Of a DNA stretch of 64,000 bases, positions 17,200 to 25,993 are shown in pieces (position 1 is the first letter of the stretch; every line of letters starts with the position of its first letter). The notes under the pieces were generated by a model, which saw nothing but the letters and a program-made list of their open reading frames with translations, was not told the DNA's origin and did not search any database. Made by a program: the position numbers and the translations under genes. Source of the DNA: Desulfobacteraceae bacterium (lineage in GTDB: Bacteria; Desulfobacterota; Desulfobacteria; Desulfobacterales; Desulfosarcinaceae); contig QZKV01000074.1 of the NCBI GenBank assembly GCA_003599575.1, forward strand, positions 34,631-98,630. The letters run 5' to 3'.

Positions 17200-18537
17200 G
17201 TGAACAGGCCGACACCCAAGACCATGTATGCCAAAAGCGGCAGTATTCACATCGCCTACCAGATCGTCGGCGCAGGACCGCTGGACCTGGTCGTGATTCC
17301 GGGTTTCGTATCCAATGTGGAGTATATCTGGGAGGAGCCGCGGGCCGCTCTCTTCTTCAGTCGTCTGGCCTCGTTTGCCCGTGTGGTCCTGTTTGACAAA
17401 CGCGGCACGGGGCTTTCCGATCATGTAGGGCCGGTGCCGACCCTCGAGCAGCGCATGGATGATGTTCGCGCGGTGATGGATGCCGCGGGTTCATCTCGCG
17501 CTGCGCTTCTGGGAGTCTCGGAAGGCGGCCCGATGGCGCTCTTGTTTGCGGCTACCTACCCCGAGCGAACCTCGGCGCTGGTGATCTACGGCAGTTTCGC
17601 CCGTGCCACCAGCGCGTCCGATTATCCGTACGGTTTTACAATAGAAGAAACGGCCGCATTTATCGATTCCATGGAACGTAACTGGGGCGGTCCCTGGGGG
17701 GTCCAACACTGGGCGCCCAGCATGCAGGCGGATATCGCTTTCAGGCATTGGTGGGGCACCTTTCTTCGTCTGGTCGCCAGTCCCGGCGCAGCCGCAGCCA
17801 CCCTGAAGATGGCCATGGAAATCGATGTCCGCCACGTGCTGCCGGCGATCCGAACACCGACGCTGATAATACACGCGACGCACGACCGCTCTCTTTCCGT
17901 TGACCACTCGCGCTACATGGCCAGGCATATCCGCGGTGCCAGGCTTGTCGAAGTGCCCGGCGAGGACCATTTGTTTTTTACCGGTCCGGCAGAGACGATC
18001 CTGGGGGAAATAGAGGAGTTTCTCACGGGTGTACGTCACACCGGCGAACCGGACCGGGTGCTGGCAACCGTGCTTTTTTGCGATATCGTCGGTTCCACTG
18101 AACGGGCCGTGGCCATGGGGGATGCGCGCTGGCGTGATTTGCTCGAGCAGTATTATGCCCTGGTCCGCAGATCGTTGGACCATTATCGCGGCCGCGAAAT
18201 CGATACGGCCGGCGACGGTCTGCTGGCCGCTTTTGACGGCCCGGCCAGGGCTATCCAGTGCGCCTTACGGTGTGTTGGACAGATCCCTGCGCTCGGCTTG
18301 CAGATGCGCGCGGGCCTTCACACCGGAGAGTGTGAACGGGTCGGTGAAAAGCTCGGGGGGGTGGCCGTCCACATCGGCGCACGGGTCGCGGGGCTCGCCT
18401 CTGCCGGTGAAGTTCTCGTCTCCAGAACGGTGAAAGATCTGGTGGCCGGATCCCCGATCCGGTTTGAAGATCGTGGCACGCATCTGCTCAAGGGTGTGCC
18501 CCAGCCTTGGCGCCTGTACGCCGTGGAATCCGCGTAG
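17200..18537 (+). CDS. Alpha/beta hydrolase fused to class III adenylate/guanylate cyclase
   Basis: Residues about 1-275 form an alpha/beta hydrolase with nucleophile Ser in GVSEGGPMAL, an acid in HATHDRSLSVD and His in PGEDHLFF. Residues about 285-445 form a class III nucleotide cyclase, VLFCDIVGSTERAV (metal-binding Asp) and EIDTAGDGLLAAF, followed by the HTGE and GVAVHIGARV segments typical of bacterial adenylate cyclases. No membrane segment is present. This fusion is a recurrent architecture in soil and marine bacteria; the hydrolase presumably senses or processes a small ligand and the cyclase signals through cAMP or cGMP. GTG 17200 or ATG 17224 may be the start. Confidence 0.85.
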   Translation: MNRPTPKTMYAKSGSIHIAYQIVGAGPLDLVVIPGFVSNVEYIWEEPRAALFFSRLASFARVVLFDKRGTGLSDHVGPVPTLEQRMDDVRAVMDAAGSSRAALLGVSEGGPMALLFAATYPERTSALVIYGSFARATSASDYPYGFTIEETAAFIDSMERNWGGPWGVQHWAPSMQADIAFRHWWGTFLRLVASPGAAAATLKMAMEIDVRHVLPAIRTPTLIIHATHDRSLSVDHSRYMARHIRGARLVEVPGEDHLFFTGPAETILGEIEEFLTGVRHTGEPDRVLATVLFCDIVGSTERAVAMGDARWRDLLEQYYALVRRSLDHYRGREIDTAGDGLLAAFDGPARAIQCALRCVGQIPALGLQMRAGLHTGECERVGEKLGGVAVHIGARVAGLASAGEVLVSRTVKDLVAGSPIRFEDRGTHLLKGVPQPWRLYAVESA

Positions 18538-18681
18538 GGCCTAGCGGATTTTCGTCGAGGGGTCTATGCGCGATTCATCAACACGGGGCGGATGGATCGG
18601 CGTTGATGGCCCATGGGACGAGTCGGACAGGTAACCTTAAACGCAATTTGCCTTCCCTCTTTGGGGGCTTATTATTTTACC

Positions 18682-20850
18682 ATGTCTTCAGAAGATCCCC
18701 TTGCCAACGACAGCGTGCTTGTGACCTCTGCGATGGCGGCACAGGGCAGCCGCACCGTCAAGCATGCCAACACTTTTGCGGTGTTCGACGGGTACGGCGA
18801 CATACGGCCGAGCGCCGGAGGCGGCGATCAGGGCGTGTACCACAACGGCACGCGGTTTCTATCCAGGTATGAATTCCTGATCGAGGGCGTGCGGCCCCTG
18901 CTGTTGAGCTCGGATATCACCCGCGACAATCATCTGATCGCGGTGGACTTGACCAATCCGGATCTGATGGCCGGGGACCGCAAACGGATCCAGCGCGGGC
19001 TGATCCATGTCTTCAGGTCCAAATTCCTGTGGCAGGGACACTGCTACGAAAGATACCGGATCAGCAACTACGGGCTTGCGCCCTTGTCATTCAAAGTGAA
19101 CATTCGGTTTGCTTGCGATTTCGCCGACATTTTTGAAGTGCGCGGAATGGTTCGCAGCCGTAAGGGCAACGTCGGACCGCCGGTCACCAAAAGCACCCTG
19201 ATTGAAATTCCCTATGAAGGCGTCGACGGCATACGGCGCCGTACGCGGTTGGAGTTTTCCCTGCCTCCCGAAACGCTGAACGAACAGCTGGCCACCGTTC
19301 CGGCAATCCTCGGTACGGGCGAAGAAATGAATTTCAGCGTAGTCGTTTCCTGCCTTTTGGAAGGAAACAATGTCTCTTTGCCCGTCTCCAGCGCGACCGC
19401 CTACAGAGAGTCTTCGCTGCTACTCCAAAAAGCGCGCGGCCGGGAATGCGAGATTTCGACTTCCAATATGCACATCAACACGCTTCTGGAACGCGCCATC
19501 AGCGATTTGCGCATGCTTCTGACGGAAGAAAACGGAATTCTCTACCCTTATGCGGGCATCCCCTGGTTCTGCACCCCTTTCGGCCGGGACGGCTTGATTA
19601 CGGCTTTGGAAACGTTGTGGTTCAATGCGGACATCAGCCGTGGCGTACTCGATTATCTGGCGGCCAATCAAGCCCGCGAAGTCAAGGCCGACCAGGACGC
19701 CGAACCGGGCAAAATTCTGCATGAGATCCGCATGGGGGAAATGACCAATGCCGGTGAATTGCCTTTCGCCAAATATTACGGCAGTGCCGATGCTACGCCG
19801 CTCTTCATTGTTTTGGCCGGCCGGTATCTGCGGCGCAGCGGGGATATCGAATTCGCCCGAAAAATGTGGCCGCACATCGAGAGCGCATTGAATTGGATCG
19901 ATACGTTCGGCGATCAGGACGGCGATGGATTCGTTGAGTACATCCGCAAGACCGAAAATGGTATTGAGAACCAGGCCTGGAAAGACTCTTCCGACTCGGT
20001 GTTCCACCAGGACGGCGCCCTGGCGCAGGCCCCCATCGCCATCTGCGAGGTGCAGGGTTATGTGTTCGCGGCCAAAAAGCAGGCCGCCTTCATAGCGGAT
20101 CACCTCGGCTTTAAAAACATCGCCCGCGATCTGCGCAACGAGGCCGCCGATCTAAGGAAAAAGTTCGAGCACTTTTTCTGGGACAAAGAACTGCCGGGAT
20201 ATGTCCTGGCACTGGACAGGAACAAAAGACCGTGCCGGGTCAAATCATCCAATATGGGTCATTGCCTTTTTGCCAATATCGCTTCTCCCGCGCATGCCAG
20301 GGTGGTGGCAAAGCTCCTGATGGAGGATTCATTTTTCAGCGGCTGGGGTATCCGCACCCTTGCCCGGGGAGAGCCGCGCTTCAATCCAATGTCTTACCAC
20401 AACGGTTCGATCTGGCCGCATGACAACGCCATAGTGGCGGAAGGACTGGCCAACTATGGATTCAAAGCGGAGGCCGCCCGCATCCTGACCGCCTTGAGCC
20501 ACATGAGCCAGTATACCGAGCTCAACCGTTTACCCGAGCTGTTCTGCGGTTTCCGCCAGCGGCCCAACCAGGGGCCCACCCTTTACCCGGTCGCCTGTTC
20601 GCCGCAGGCCTGGTCGGCGGCCAGCATATTTTCGCTGCTGCAATCCTGCCTGGGACTGTCGATTCACGCCCTGAACAGGTGCATTCATTTTCAGCGCCCC
20701 TATCTGCCCGAGAATATCCAAAACGTGACCATTCGCAACCTGACCGTGGGCGACGGCGCCATTGATTTTACTGCCGTACGGCACCAGGACGATGTGGGCA
20801 TCCATGTTATTAAACGCACCGGCGCTGTCTCCGTGGTGATTGATAAGTAG
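18682..20850 (+). CDS. Amylo-alpha-1,6-glucosidase (glycogen debranching type)
   Basis: The 722-residue protein has an N-terminal glycogen-debranching beta domain (GGGDQGVYHNGTRFLSRYEFLI; LSSDITRDNHLIAVDLTNPD) and a C-terminal (alpha/alpha)6 GDE_C domain (YPYAGIPWFCTPFGRDGLITALETLW; NPMSYHNGSIWPHDNAI). Family members hydrolyse alpha-1,6 glucosidic branches or related oligosaccharides. There is no signal peptide, so it is cytoplasmic. ATG 18682 gives the family-like N-terminus; an in-frame ATG at 18613 is possible. The glycosyltransferase gene follows 155 bases later on the same strand, suggesting joint action on a storage or compatible-solute glycan. Confidence 0.85.
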   Translation: MSSEDPLANDSVLVTSAMAAQGSRTVKHANTFAVFDGYGDIRPSAGGGDQGVYHNGTRFLSRYEFLIEGVRPLLLSSDITRDNHLIAVDLTNPDLMAGDRKRIQRGLIHVFRSKFLWQGHCYERYRISNYGLAPLSFKVNIRFACDFADIFEVRGMVRSRKGNVGPPVTKSTLIEIPYEGVDGIRRRTRLEFSLPPETLNEQLATVPAILGTGEEMNFSVVVSCLLEGNNVSLPVSSATAYRESSLLLQKARGRECEISTSNMHINTLLERAISDLRMLLTEENGILYPYAGIPWFCTPFGRDGLITALETLWFNADISRGVLDYLAANQAREVKADQDAEPGKILHEIRMGEMTNAGELPFAKYYGSADATPLFIVLAGRYLRRSGDIEFARKMWPHIESALNWIDTFGDQDGDGFVEYIRKTENGIENQAWKDSSDSVFHQDGALAQAPIAICEVQGYVFAAKKQAAFIADHLGFKNIARDLRNEAADLRKKFEHFFWDKELPGYVLALDRNKRPCRVKSSNMGHCLFANIASPAHARVVAKLLMEDSFFSGWGIRTLARGEPRFNPMSYHNGSIWPHDNAIVAEGLANYGFKAEAARILTALSHMSQYTELNRLPELFCGFRQRPNQGPTLYPVACSPQAWSAASIFSLLQSCLGLSIHALNRCIHFQRPYLPENIQNVTIRNLTVGDGAIDFTAVRHQDDVGIHVIKRTGAVSVVIDK

Positions 20851-21005
20851 CATAAGCGGAGACCGATCCTCTTCCGTCCCACCGAAGTAGATGTTCCTCA
20901 AGCCTCAAATACGGCCTATTCCCAATATCATTCCGAGTCCCGGCCCATTAACTTGGCGAAGATTCAGCATTTAACTAGGGTTCATTGGAGTCTGTTGAGA
21001 AAACA

Positions 21006-22076
21006 ATGAGAATCGCACAGGTAGCGCCTTTGATTGAAAGTGTGCCTCCCGAAAAGTACGGCGGCACCGAACGGATCGTATCCTATCTTACCGAGGAACT
21101 GGTGCGCAAAGGTCATGCGGTGACCCTCTTCGCCAGCGGCGATTCAGTCACCCAAGCGCGGCTGATCGCCGGCTGCCGTCGCGCTTTGCGGATGGACGAA
21201 ACCTGCAAGGATGTGATCGCCCATCACATCCTGATGCTGGAAAAACTATGGCAGATGTCGGATGAGTTCGATATTATCCACAATCATCTGGACTATCTGC
21301 CTTTTTCCTGTCTTAGAAGAATAACCACGCCCGCGGTCACCACTCTGCACGGACGTCTGGATCTACCCGATCTGGTCCCCTTGTATCAGGAGTTCAATGA
21401 TACCCCCTTGATTTCCATTTCCAACAGCCAACGCAAACCGCTTGCGGCCGCCAACTGGATCGGGACGGTCTACCACGGGCTGCCTGCCGATCTGTACCGC
21501 ATGCACATGCCCACGCACTCTGAAGATTATCTTGCTTTTCTGGGGAGGGTCAGTCCTGAAAAGGGTCTGGACCGGGCGATTGAAATCGCCCGCAGGGCCG
21601 GCAGGCCTCTAAGGATCGCGGCCAAAGTCGACAAAGTGGATCATGATTACTTCCGGGAAAAAATCCGGCCGCTTATTTCAGAAGCCGACGTGGAGTTCCT
21701 CGGAGAGATCAAAGATGCGGAGAAGAATGATTTCATCGGCAACGCCCATGCCGTTCTCTTTGCCATCGATTGGCCGGAGCCGTTCGGCATCGCCCTGATC
21801 GAAGCCATGGCATGCGGCACGCCGGTCATAGCTTTTCGCAGGGGGGCGGTTCCGGAAATAGTGGTCGAGGGGATAACGGGTTACATGGCCGACACGGTGG
21901 AACAGGCTGCGGCGGCGGTTGAAAAAGTCGACCGATTGGACCGCACACTCATCCGCAGGCTTTTCCTGGAGCGCTTCACAGCCTCGCGCATGGCCGATGA
22001 TTATCTTGCTGTGTACCATCGCCTGCACTCGCCCGAGACCCTCTTCGAGCCCAGGAAGTCCCTCGTGAAAAATTAG
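21006..22076 (+). CDS. Glycosyltransferase family 4 protein
   Basis: The 356-residue GT-B enzyme starts MRIAQVAPLIESVPP, with the glycine-rich acceptor loop KYGGTERIV. The donor-site signature is ALIEAMACGTPVIAFRRGAVPEIV, where a Glu and a following helix bind the nucleotide-sugar. ATG 21006 precedes the domain directly; an in-frame ATG at 20985 would add seven residues. The arrangement after the debranching enzyme is often seen in Desulfobacterota and suggests glucan or glucoside metabolism. Donor and acceptor sugars cannot be told from sequence. Confidence 0.85.
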   Translation: MRIAQVAPLIESVPPEKYGGTERIVSYLTEELVRKGHAVTLFASGDSVTQARLIAGCRRALRMDETCKDVIAHHILMLEKLWQMSDEFDIIHNHLDYLPFSCLRRITTPAVTTLHGRLDLPDLVPLYQEFNDTPLISISNSQRKPLAAANWIGTVYHGLPADLYRMHMPTHSEDYLAFLGRVSPEKGLDRAIEIARRAGRPLRIAAKVDKVDHDYFREKIRPLISEADVEFLGEIKDAEKNDFIGNAHAVLFAIDWPEPFGIALIEAMACGTPVIAFRRGAVPEIVVEGITGYMADTVEQAAAAVEKVDRLDRTLIRRLFLERFTASRMADDYLAVYHRLHSPETLFEPRKSLVKN

Positions 22077-22297
22077 CCGTAGGGCAAGCCGCGCAGTCTG
22101 AAAAAGGCCGATTACGGGCAGTGGGATGCCGCGCCGGTTCTCATTTGCCGGGTGGCTTCAGGCGCAAGGTTTCCGGGAGCGGTCGGGTGATTTCCTGCCC
22201 AAAATACAGAATAGAGCCTATTGATAATCATGGTTCTGAATTTCATTCTCGACTTTAATAGGAGCTCTCGAAAAACGCAGGCCCACAAGGACCAGGC

Positions 22298-23140
22298 ATG
22301 CAGACGATTACGTTACATTCCAAGTCCAACCGGTTGTTCTATATATCGGTCGGATTGTTCTTCGTGGTCGTTATCAGCCTGGTGGATCAGGCCACCGGCG
22401 GTCAAACCGGTTTGCTTCTGTATCTCATCCCGGTCTGCCTGTCCGCATGGATGTTCGGTCGATTTTACGGCTATGTCACCGCCGTGGCCAGCACGCTCAC
22501 GGGGATGGTGCCCGCCTTCATCGGCTTGGGCGGATCGACCAGTCCCAACCGCATCCTGGCGGACGGCATGATCGCCCTGGTCATTTTTGCGCTGGCCGCC
22601 TTCTGGCTGGCCCGGTTGAAGCGCACGATTAAAAACGAACAACGCCTGGCCCGCACCGATTATACCACCGGCGCGGTAAACACCCGCTATTTTCATGATC
22701 TCACCGAAATGGAAATCAGGCGTTTCAGGCGTTACGAGCACGCTTTCACCGTGGCTTTCATCGATCTGGACAATTTCAAAATGGTGAACGACAGCTACGG
22801 CCATCAGGCCGGCGATGATGTCCTGCGCGTTGTGACCCGCACCTTGAGAGCCAATCTGCGCGAAACCGATATCGTGGCCCGCATGGGCGGCGATGAATTT
22901 GCGCTGCTCCTGCCTGAAACCGATCAAAAAGATGCTCGCGCGGTGCTTTCGCATTTGCAGGAGCATCTTCTTTCAGCCATGCAGAATAAAAGCGTGCCGG
23001 TTACCTTCAGCATCGGGGTCGTTACCTTCCATGCCGTTCCCGACACCGTGCATGAGATCGTGCGCTGCGCCGACGATCTCATGTATTCAGTCAAAAAAGA
23101 AGGCAAGAACAGGGTCAAGTATACGATTGTGGCCCAGTGA
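22298..23140 (+). CDS. Membrane diguanylate cyclase (GGDEF)
   Basis: The 280-residue protein has about three or four hydrophobic segments in residues 12-108 and then a GGDEF domain with DFKMVNDSYGH-type substrate contacts (DLDNFKMVNDSYGHQAGD) and the intact active-site motif MGGDEF at about 196-201, so it should synthesise cyclic di-GMP. The N-terminal unit resembles a short MASE-like sensor. An RxxD inhibitory site is not evident before GGDEF. It converges with the sensor kinase gene at 23156-24718, with only 15 bases between stops. Confidence 0.85.
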   Translation: MQTITLHSKSNRLFYISVGLFFVVVISLVDQATGGQTGLLLYLIPVCLSAWMFGRFYGYVTAVASTLTGMVPAFIGLGGSTSPNRILADGMIALVIFALAAFWLARLKRTIKNEQRLARTDYTTGAVNTRYFHDLTEMEIRRFRRYEHAFTVAFIDLDNFKMVNDSYGHQAGDDVLRVVTRTLRANLRETDIVARMGGDEFALLLPETDQKDARAVLSHLQEHLLSAMQNKSVPVTFSIGVVTFHAVPDTVHEIVRCADDLMYSVKKEGKNRVKYTIVAQ

Positions 23141-23155
23141 ACCCATTGATCCTGC

Positions 23156-24718
23156 TCAACCCAAGGGAATGCTCGCCGTAACAACCGTTCCCCTGCCCGG
23201 TTCCGATTCAATGTTGATCCAGCCGTGGCATATCTCCACCCTTTCCTTCATGCCGCGAATCCCGTAACGCATCGACTTGGCATTCGGAATGGTGATATCC
23301 GGACTGAAGCCGCACCCGTCGTCTTTTACCTGAAGGCACACCGTTTCCGGCTGCTGGTACAGCCTGATGGCAACCGTTCGGGCGCCGCTGTGCTTGCCGG
23401 CATTGTTCAAGGCCTCTTGAGCCACACGATACAGGACCGTCTTGACTTCATCGGTGATGGCTTCCTCCGAAACGCTGCATTCATGGACGACGTTCATTTT
23501 GGAATGCAGTTCTTTGAACTCCTTGATGAATTCGTTGAGGGCGGCCACGAGCCCGACATCGTCGAGCAGATAAGGCCGCAATTGCTTTGAGATGCGCCGG
23601 ATTTCCCTGATCGCCCCGAGCAGATACTCATTGAGTCTTTCCAGTGAAATATCAATTCCGGAGGGCGGGCGGCCCATTTTTTCGATTCTTCCCTCCAGCC
23701 GATGCTTGACCGCAGCCAACGTGCCGGCAATACTGTCGTGCAACTCCTTGGACAAAGATTTGCGCTCATTCTCCAATGCTTCAATGGTCTTTTTGGTCAA
23801 ATTACTGAGTTCGCTGTTGTGCTGTTTCAATTCATCGGTCCGGTCATGAATTGTGCGCTGCAAGGCTTCCTTGATCCGCAACAGTTCTTCCCGGCTTTCG
23901 CGCAGAGCCTTTTCGGTTTTCAACTGGTCGTCGATATCGGTCAGTGCCCCGATCCAGCGGACAATCGTGCCCTGCGCATCGCGGACCGGCTGGGAGCAAA
24001 CTACAAACCAGCGGTAGGATCCGTCCTTGGCGCGCAAACGGTGATTGCCGGTGTATATCGTAGCCTTCCTGACGGCTTCGGACCAACCCGCTCGAAGGGT
24101 ATCCCTGTCATCCGGGTGCAAGGCCCGGGTCCAACCCGTACCGGCGGTTTGCTCGGCCGTCATTCCCGTATATCGGGACCATTGCTCGCTGGCGAGAATG
24201 ATATTGCCCTGGGGGTCGCTTTCGAATGTCAGGCTGGGAAAAATCTGAAGGGTTCCAGCGTAGCGCGCAGTGCCTCGAGGCAGCTCATCGGCCTCCTTTT
24301 TCAGATCGTCAACGTCCGTGGCCGTTCCATACCATTTGATCATGCGACCCTGTTCATCGTGCGCCGGCGCGGCCAGCGTCAAAAACCAACGGTAGGAACC
24401 GTCGGCGCAGTGCAGTCGATGGACGGCTCTGTAGCTCCTACCGGTTTGCAGGGAAACCGACCAGGCCTTCAGGGAGGATTCGGCGTCATCCGGATGCAGC
24501 CGTGAGGTCCATTGCCAGGTACCCTCCGGTTCTTTCGTTGACCGGAAAAACTGGTTGCGGCGCAGATTGACGTAATCGACCGCGCCGTCGGGGCCGGCCG
24601 TCCACACCAGTTGCGCAATCGCATCGGCCAAAGGGTGGTATAGGCTGGGGTTGCTACATTGCCGCAGTTCTCTCAATTCATCCAGAAGCTGTTTTTTGGT
24701 TTTGCGCTTATCATCCAC
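23156..24718 (-). CDS. PAS-PAS sensor histidine kinase (HisKA_3 type)
   Basis: The 520-residue soluble kinase has two PAS/PAC units (WTAGPDGAVDYVNLRR...RWFLTLAAPAHDEQGRMIKWYG and ESDPQGNIILASEQWSRYTGM...RWFVVCSQPVRDAQGTIVRWIG), a long coiled coil, a HisKA_3 phospho-acceptor in LSKELHDSIAGTLA and an HATPase domain (EALNNAGKHSGARTVAIRL, KDDGCGFSP, YGIRGMKERVEICHG). It probably senses redox or small ligands in the cytoplasm and phosphorylates a NarL-type regulator, none of which is adjacent. The architecture parallels the kinase at 10061-11827. Confidence 0.85.
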   Translation of the reverse strand: MDDKRKTKKQLLDELRELRQCSNPSLYHPLADAIAQLVWTAGPDGAVDYVNLRRNQFFRSTKEPEGTWQWTSRLHPDDAESSLKAWSVSLQTGRSYRAVHRLHCADGSYRWFLTLAAPAHDEQGRMIKWYGTATDVDDLKKEADELPRGTARYAGTLQIFPSLTFESDPQGNIILASEQWSRYTGMTAEQTAGTGWTRALHPDDRDTLRAGWSEAVRKATIYTGNHRLRAKDGSYRWFVVCSQPVRDAQGTIVRWIGALTDIDDQLKTEKALRESREELLRIKEALQRTIHDRTDELKQHNSELSNLTKKTIEALENERKSLSKELHDSIAGTLAAVKHRLEGRIEKMGRPPSGIDISLERLNEYLLGAIREIRRISKQLRPYLLDDVGLVAALNEFIKEFKELHSKMNVVHECSVSEEAITDEVKTVLYRVAQEALNNAGKHSGARTVAIRLYQQPETVCLQVKDDGCGFSPDITIPNAKSMRYGIRGMKERVEICHGWINIESEPGRGTVVTASIPLG

Positions 24719-25005
24719 GGCAGAAAACCTTTCTTCTAAAGGTCATCAAAATGCCCTGGGATGGTCAGCCTATTTTGCAGAAACCATTGGAAAGGTAAAC
24801 CGGCCGGAAAGTGGCGAGATGTTTTTTAGCGGGCTGAAATTAATATGTCGCGATCGACAAAAGTAATCAAGTAAAAAGTCGCAGGATCTTCCGCTTTTGG
24901 AAAGCCATTCGATAGCGCGTTAGTACTGCACGCTGATTACATGTAGAATGGCGGCATGATTTCTACAGGAAGAAAAAAACACTAACGTCGTTTTGCTTCT
25001 CCGGC

Positions 25006-25118
25006 AACCCCAATCAACCCATCAAACCCAACAAACCCAATCAACCCAACAAACTCAACAAACTCAATCAACCCAACAAACTCAACAAACTCAACAAACT
25101 CAATCAACCCAACAAACC
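25006..25118. repeat. Tandem 9-base repeat array abutting an SDR stop codon
   Basis: About a dozen copies of a 9-base unit of the form CCCAACAAA / CTCAACAAA / CTCAATCAA run head to tail and end directly at the TAG (25119-25121, minus) of the SDR gene. Read on the minus strand they are G/T-rich. The array has no coding sense. The remaining bases back to 24719 (about 290) are AT-rich and hold no gene I can see. Confidence 0.85.
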
Positions 25119-25913
25119 CTAGAACTTGAGGGCACCGCCGCATACGCTGAGGCATTGCCCGGTGATGTAGTCGCCCAGATCGGTCACGAAAAACTCCACC
25201 ACCTTGGAAACGTCATCGGGCTGAGCCAACCGGTTGAGGGCAATCCGATACTGCCCGGCCGGATCTTTCATTTTGCTGAAAACATTCTTTTCCAGGCGGG
25301 GTGTGCTGACATAGGCCGGGGCGATGCAGTTGACCGTTATGCCGAAGGGGCCCAACTCCTCGGCCAGATAGCGGGTGTAGTGGATGATGGCGGCTTTGGC
25401 TGTGCCGTAGGAGGCATAGATCCCGTTTCTCTGGGCTTGAAGCCCGGCTTGCGAAGCAGTGTTGACGATACGCCCCCATTCCTGCCGCTTCATGGGTTCG
25501 GCCGCTGCCTGGGAGCAAAAGATGGTGGACATCAGATTGCGCTCGAAAGTGGCCTGCAGATCCGCTTCAGATACGGAGGCCGCATAGCTGTTCTGGATTT
25601 CGCCGGCCAGTCCTCCGGCATTGTTGACCAGAATATCGATCTTACCGAATCGCTCGATGATACCGTGCACCATCGACTCGGCCTGGTCCTTCTTGCCGGC
25701 ATGACATTCGATTTCCAGCACCTCGGCCCCCAGCGCCCGGACTTCTTCCGCCACACTGCGCGAGTCGTTTTCGGATTCGAATTCCTTGTAAGATCGAAGA
25801 TCGAGATCGTTGACCACGATGTCCGCACCCAGGCGGGCCAAGCGCAATGCGTGGGACCGGCCGATGCCCCTGGCCGCTCCCGTGATCAGGGCCACTTTTC
25901 CTTTCAGCTTCAT
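25119..25913 (-). CDS. Short-chain dehydrogenase/reductase
   Basis: The 264-residue classical SDR has the NAD(P)-binding TGAARGIG at 11-18, NNAG at 97-100, and catalytic Ser154, Tyr169 and Lys173 (YGTAK). An acidic Asp at the end of beta-2 (VVNDLDL) suggests NAD(H) preference. It is a cytoplasmic oxidoreductase for a hydroxyl/keto pair; the substrate is unknown. It lies 80 bases downstream of the ThDP enzyme on the same strand and probably shares its transcript, hinting at a joint route acting on a 2-keto acid or acyloin. The 3' end runs into a 9-base tandem repeat. Confidence 0.85.
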   Translation of the reverse strand: MKLKGKVALITGAARGIGRSHALRLARLGADIVVNDLDLRSYKEFESENDSRSVAEEVRALGAEVLEIECHAGKKDQAESMVHGIIERFGKIDILVNNAGGLAGEIQNSYAASVSEADLQATFERNLMSTIFCSQAAAEPMKRQEWGRIVNTASQAGLQAQRNGIYASYGTAKAAIIHYTRYLAEELGPFGITVNCIAPAYVSTPRLEKNVFSKMKDPAGQYRIALNRLAQPDDVSKVVEFFVTDLGDYITGQCLSVCGGALKF

Positions 25914-25993
25914 GAGATGCCTTTCTCCAATTTTCGGAAAGTAAAGCTACAGATGACCAAATGCGGATCATTCCAGCCGCCAACCTTTACCAT

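Noticed and set aside
25006..25118. CRISPR array
   Set aside because: The 9-base units are contiguous without spacers; it is a simple tandem repeat.
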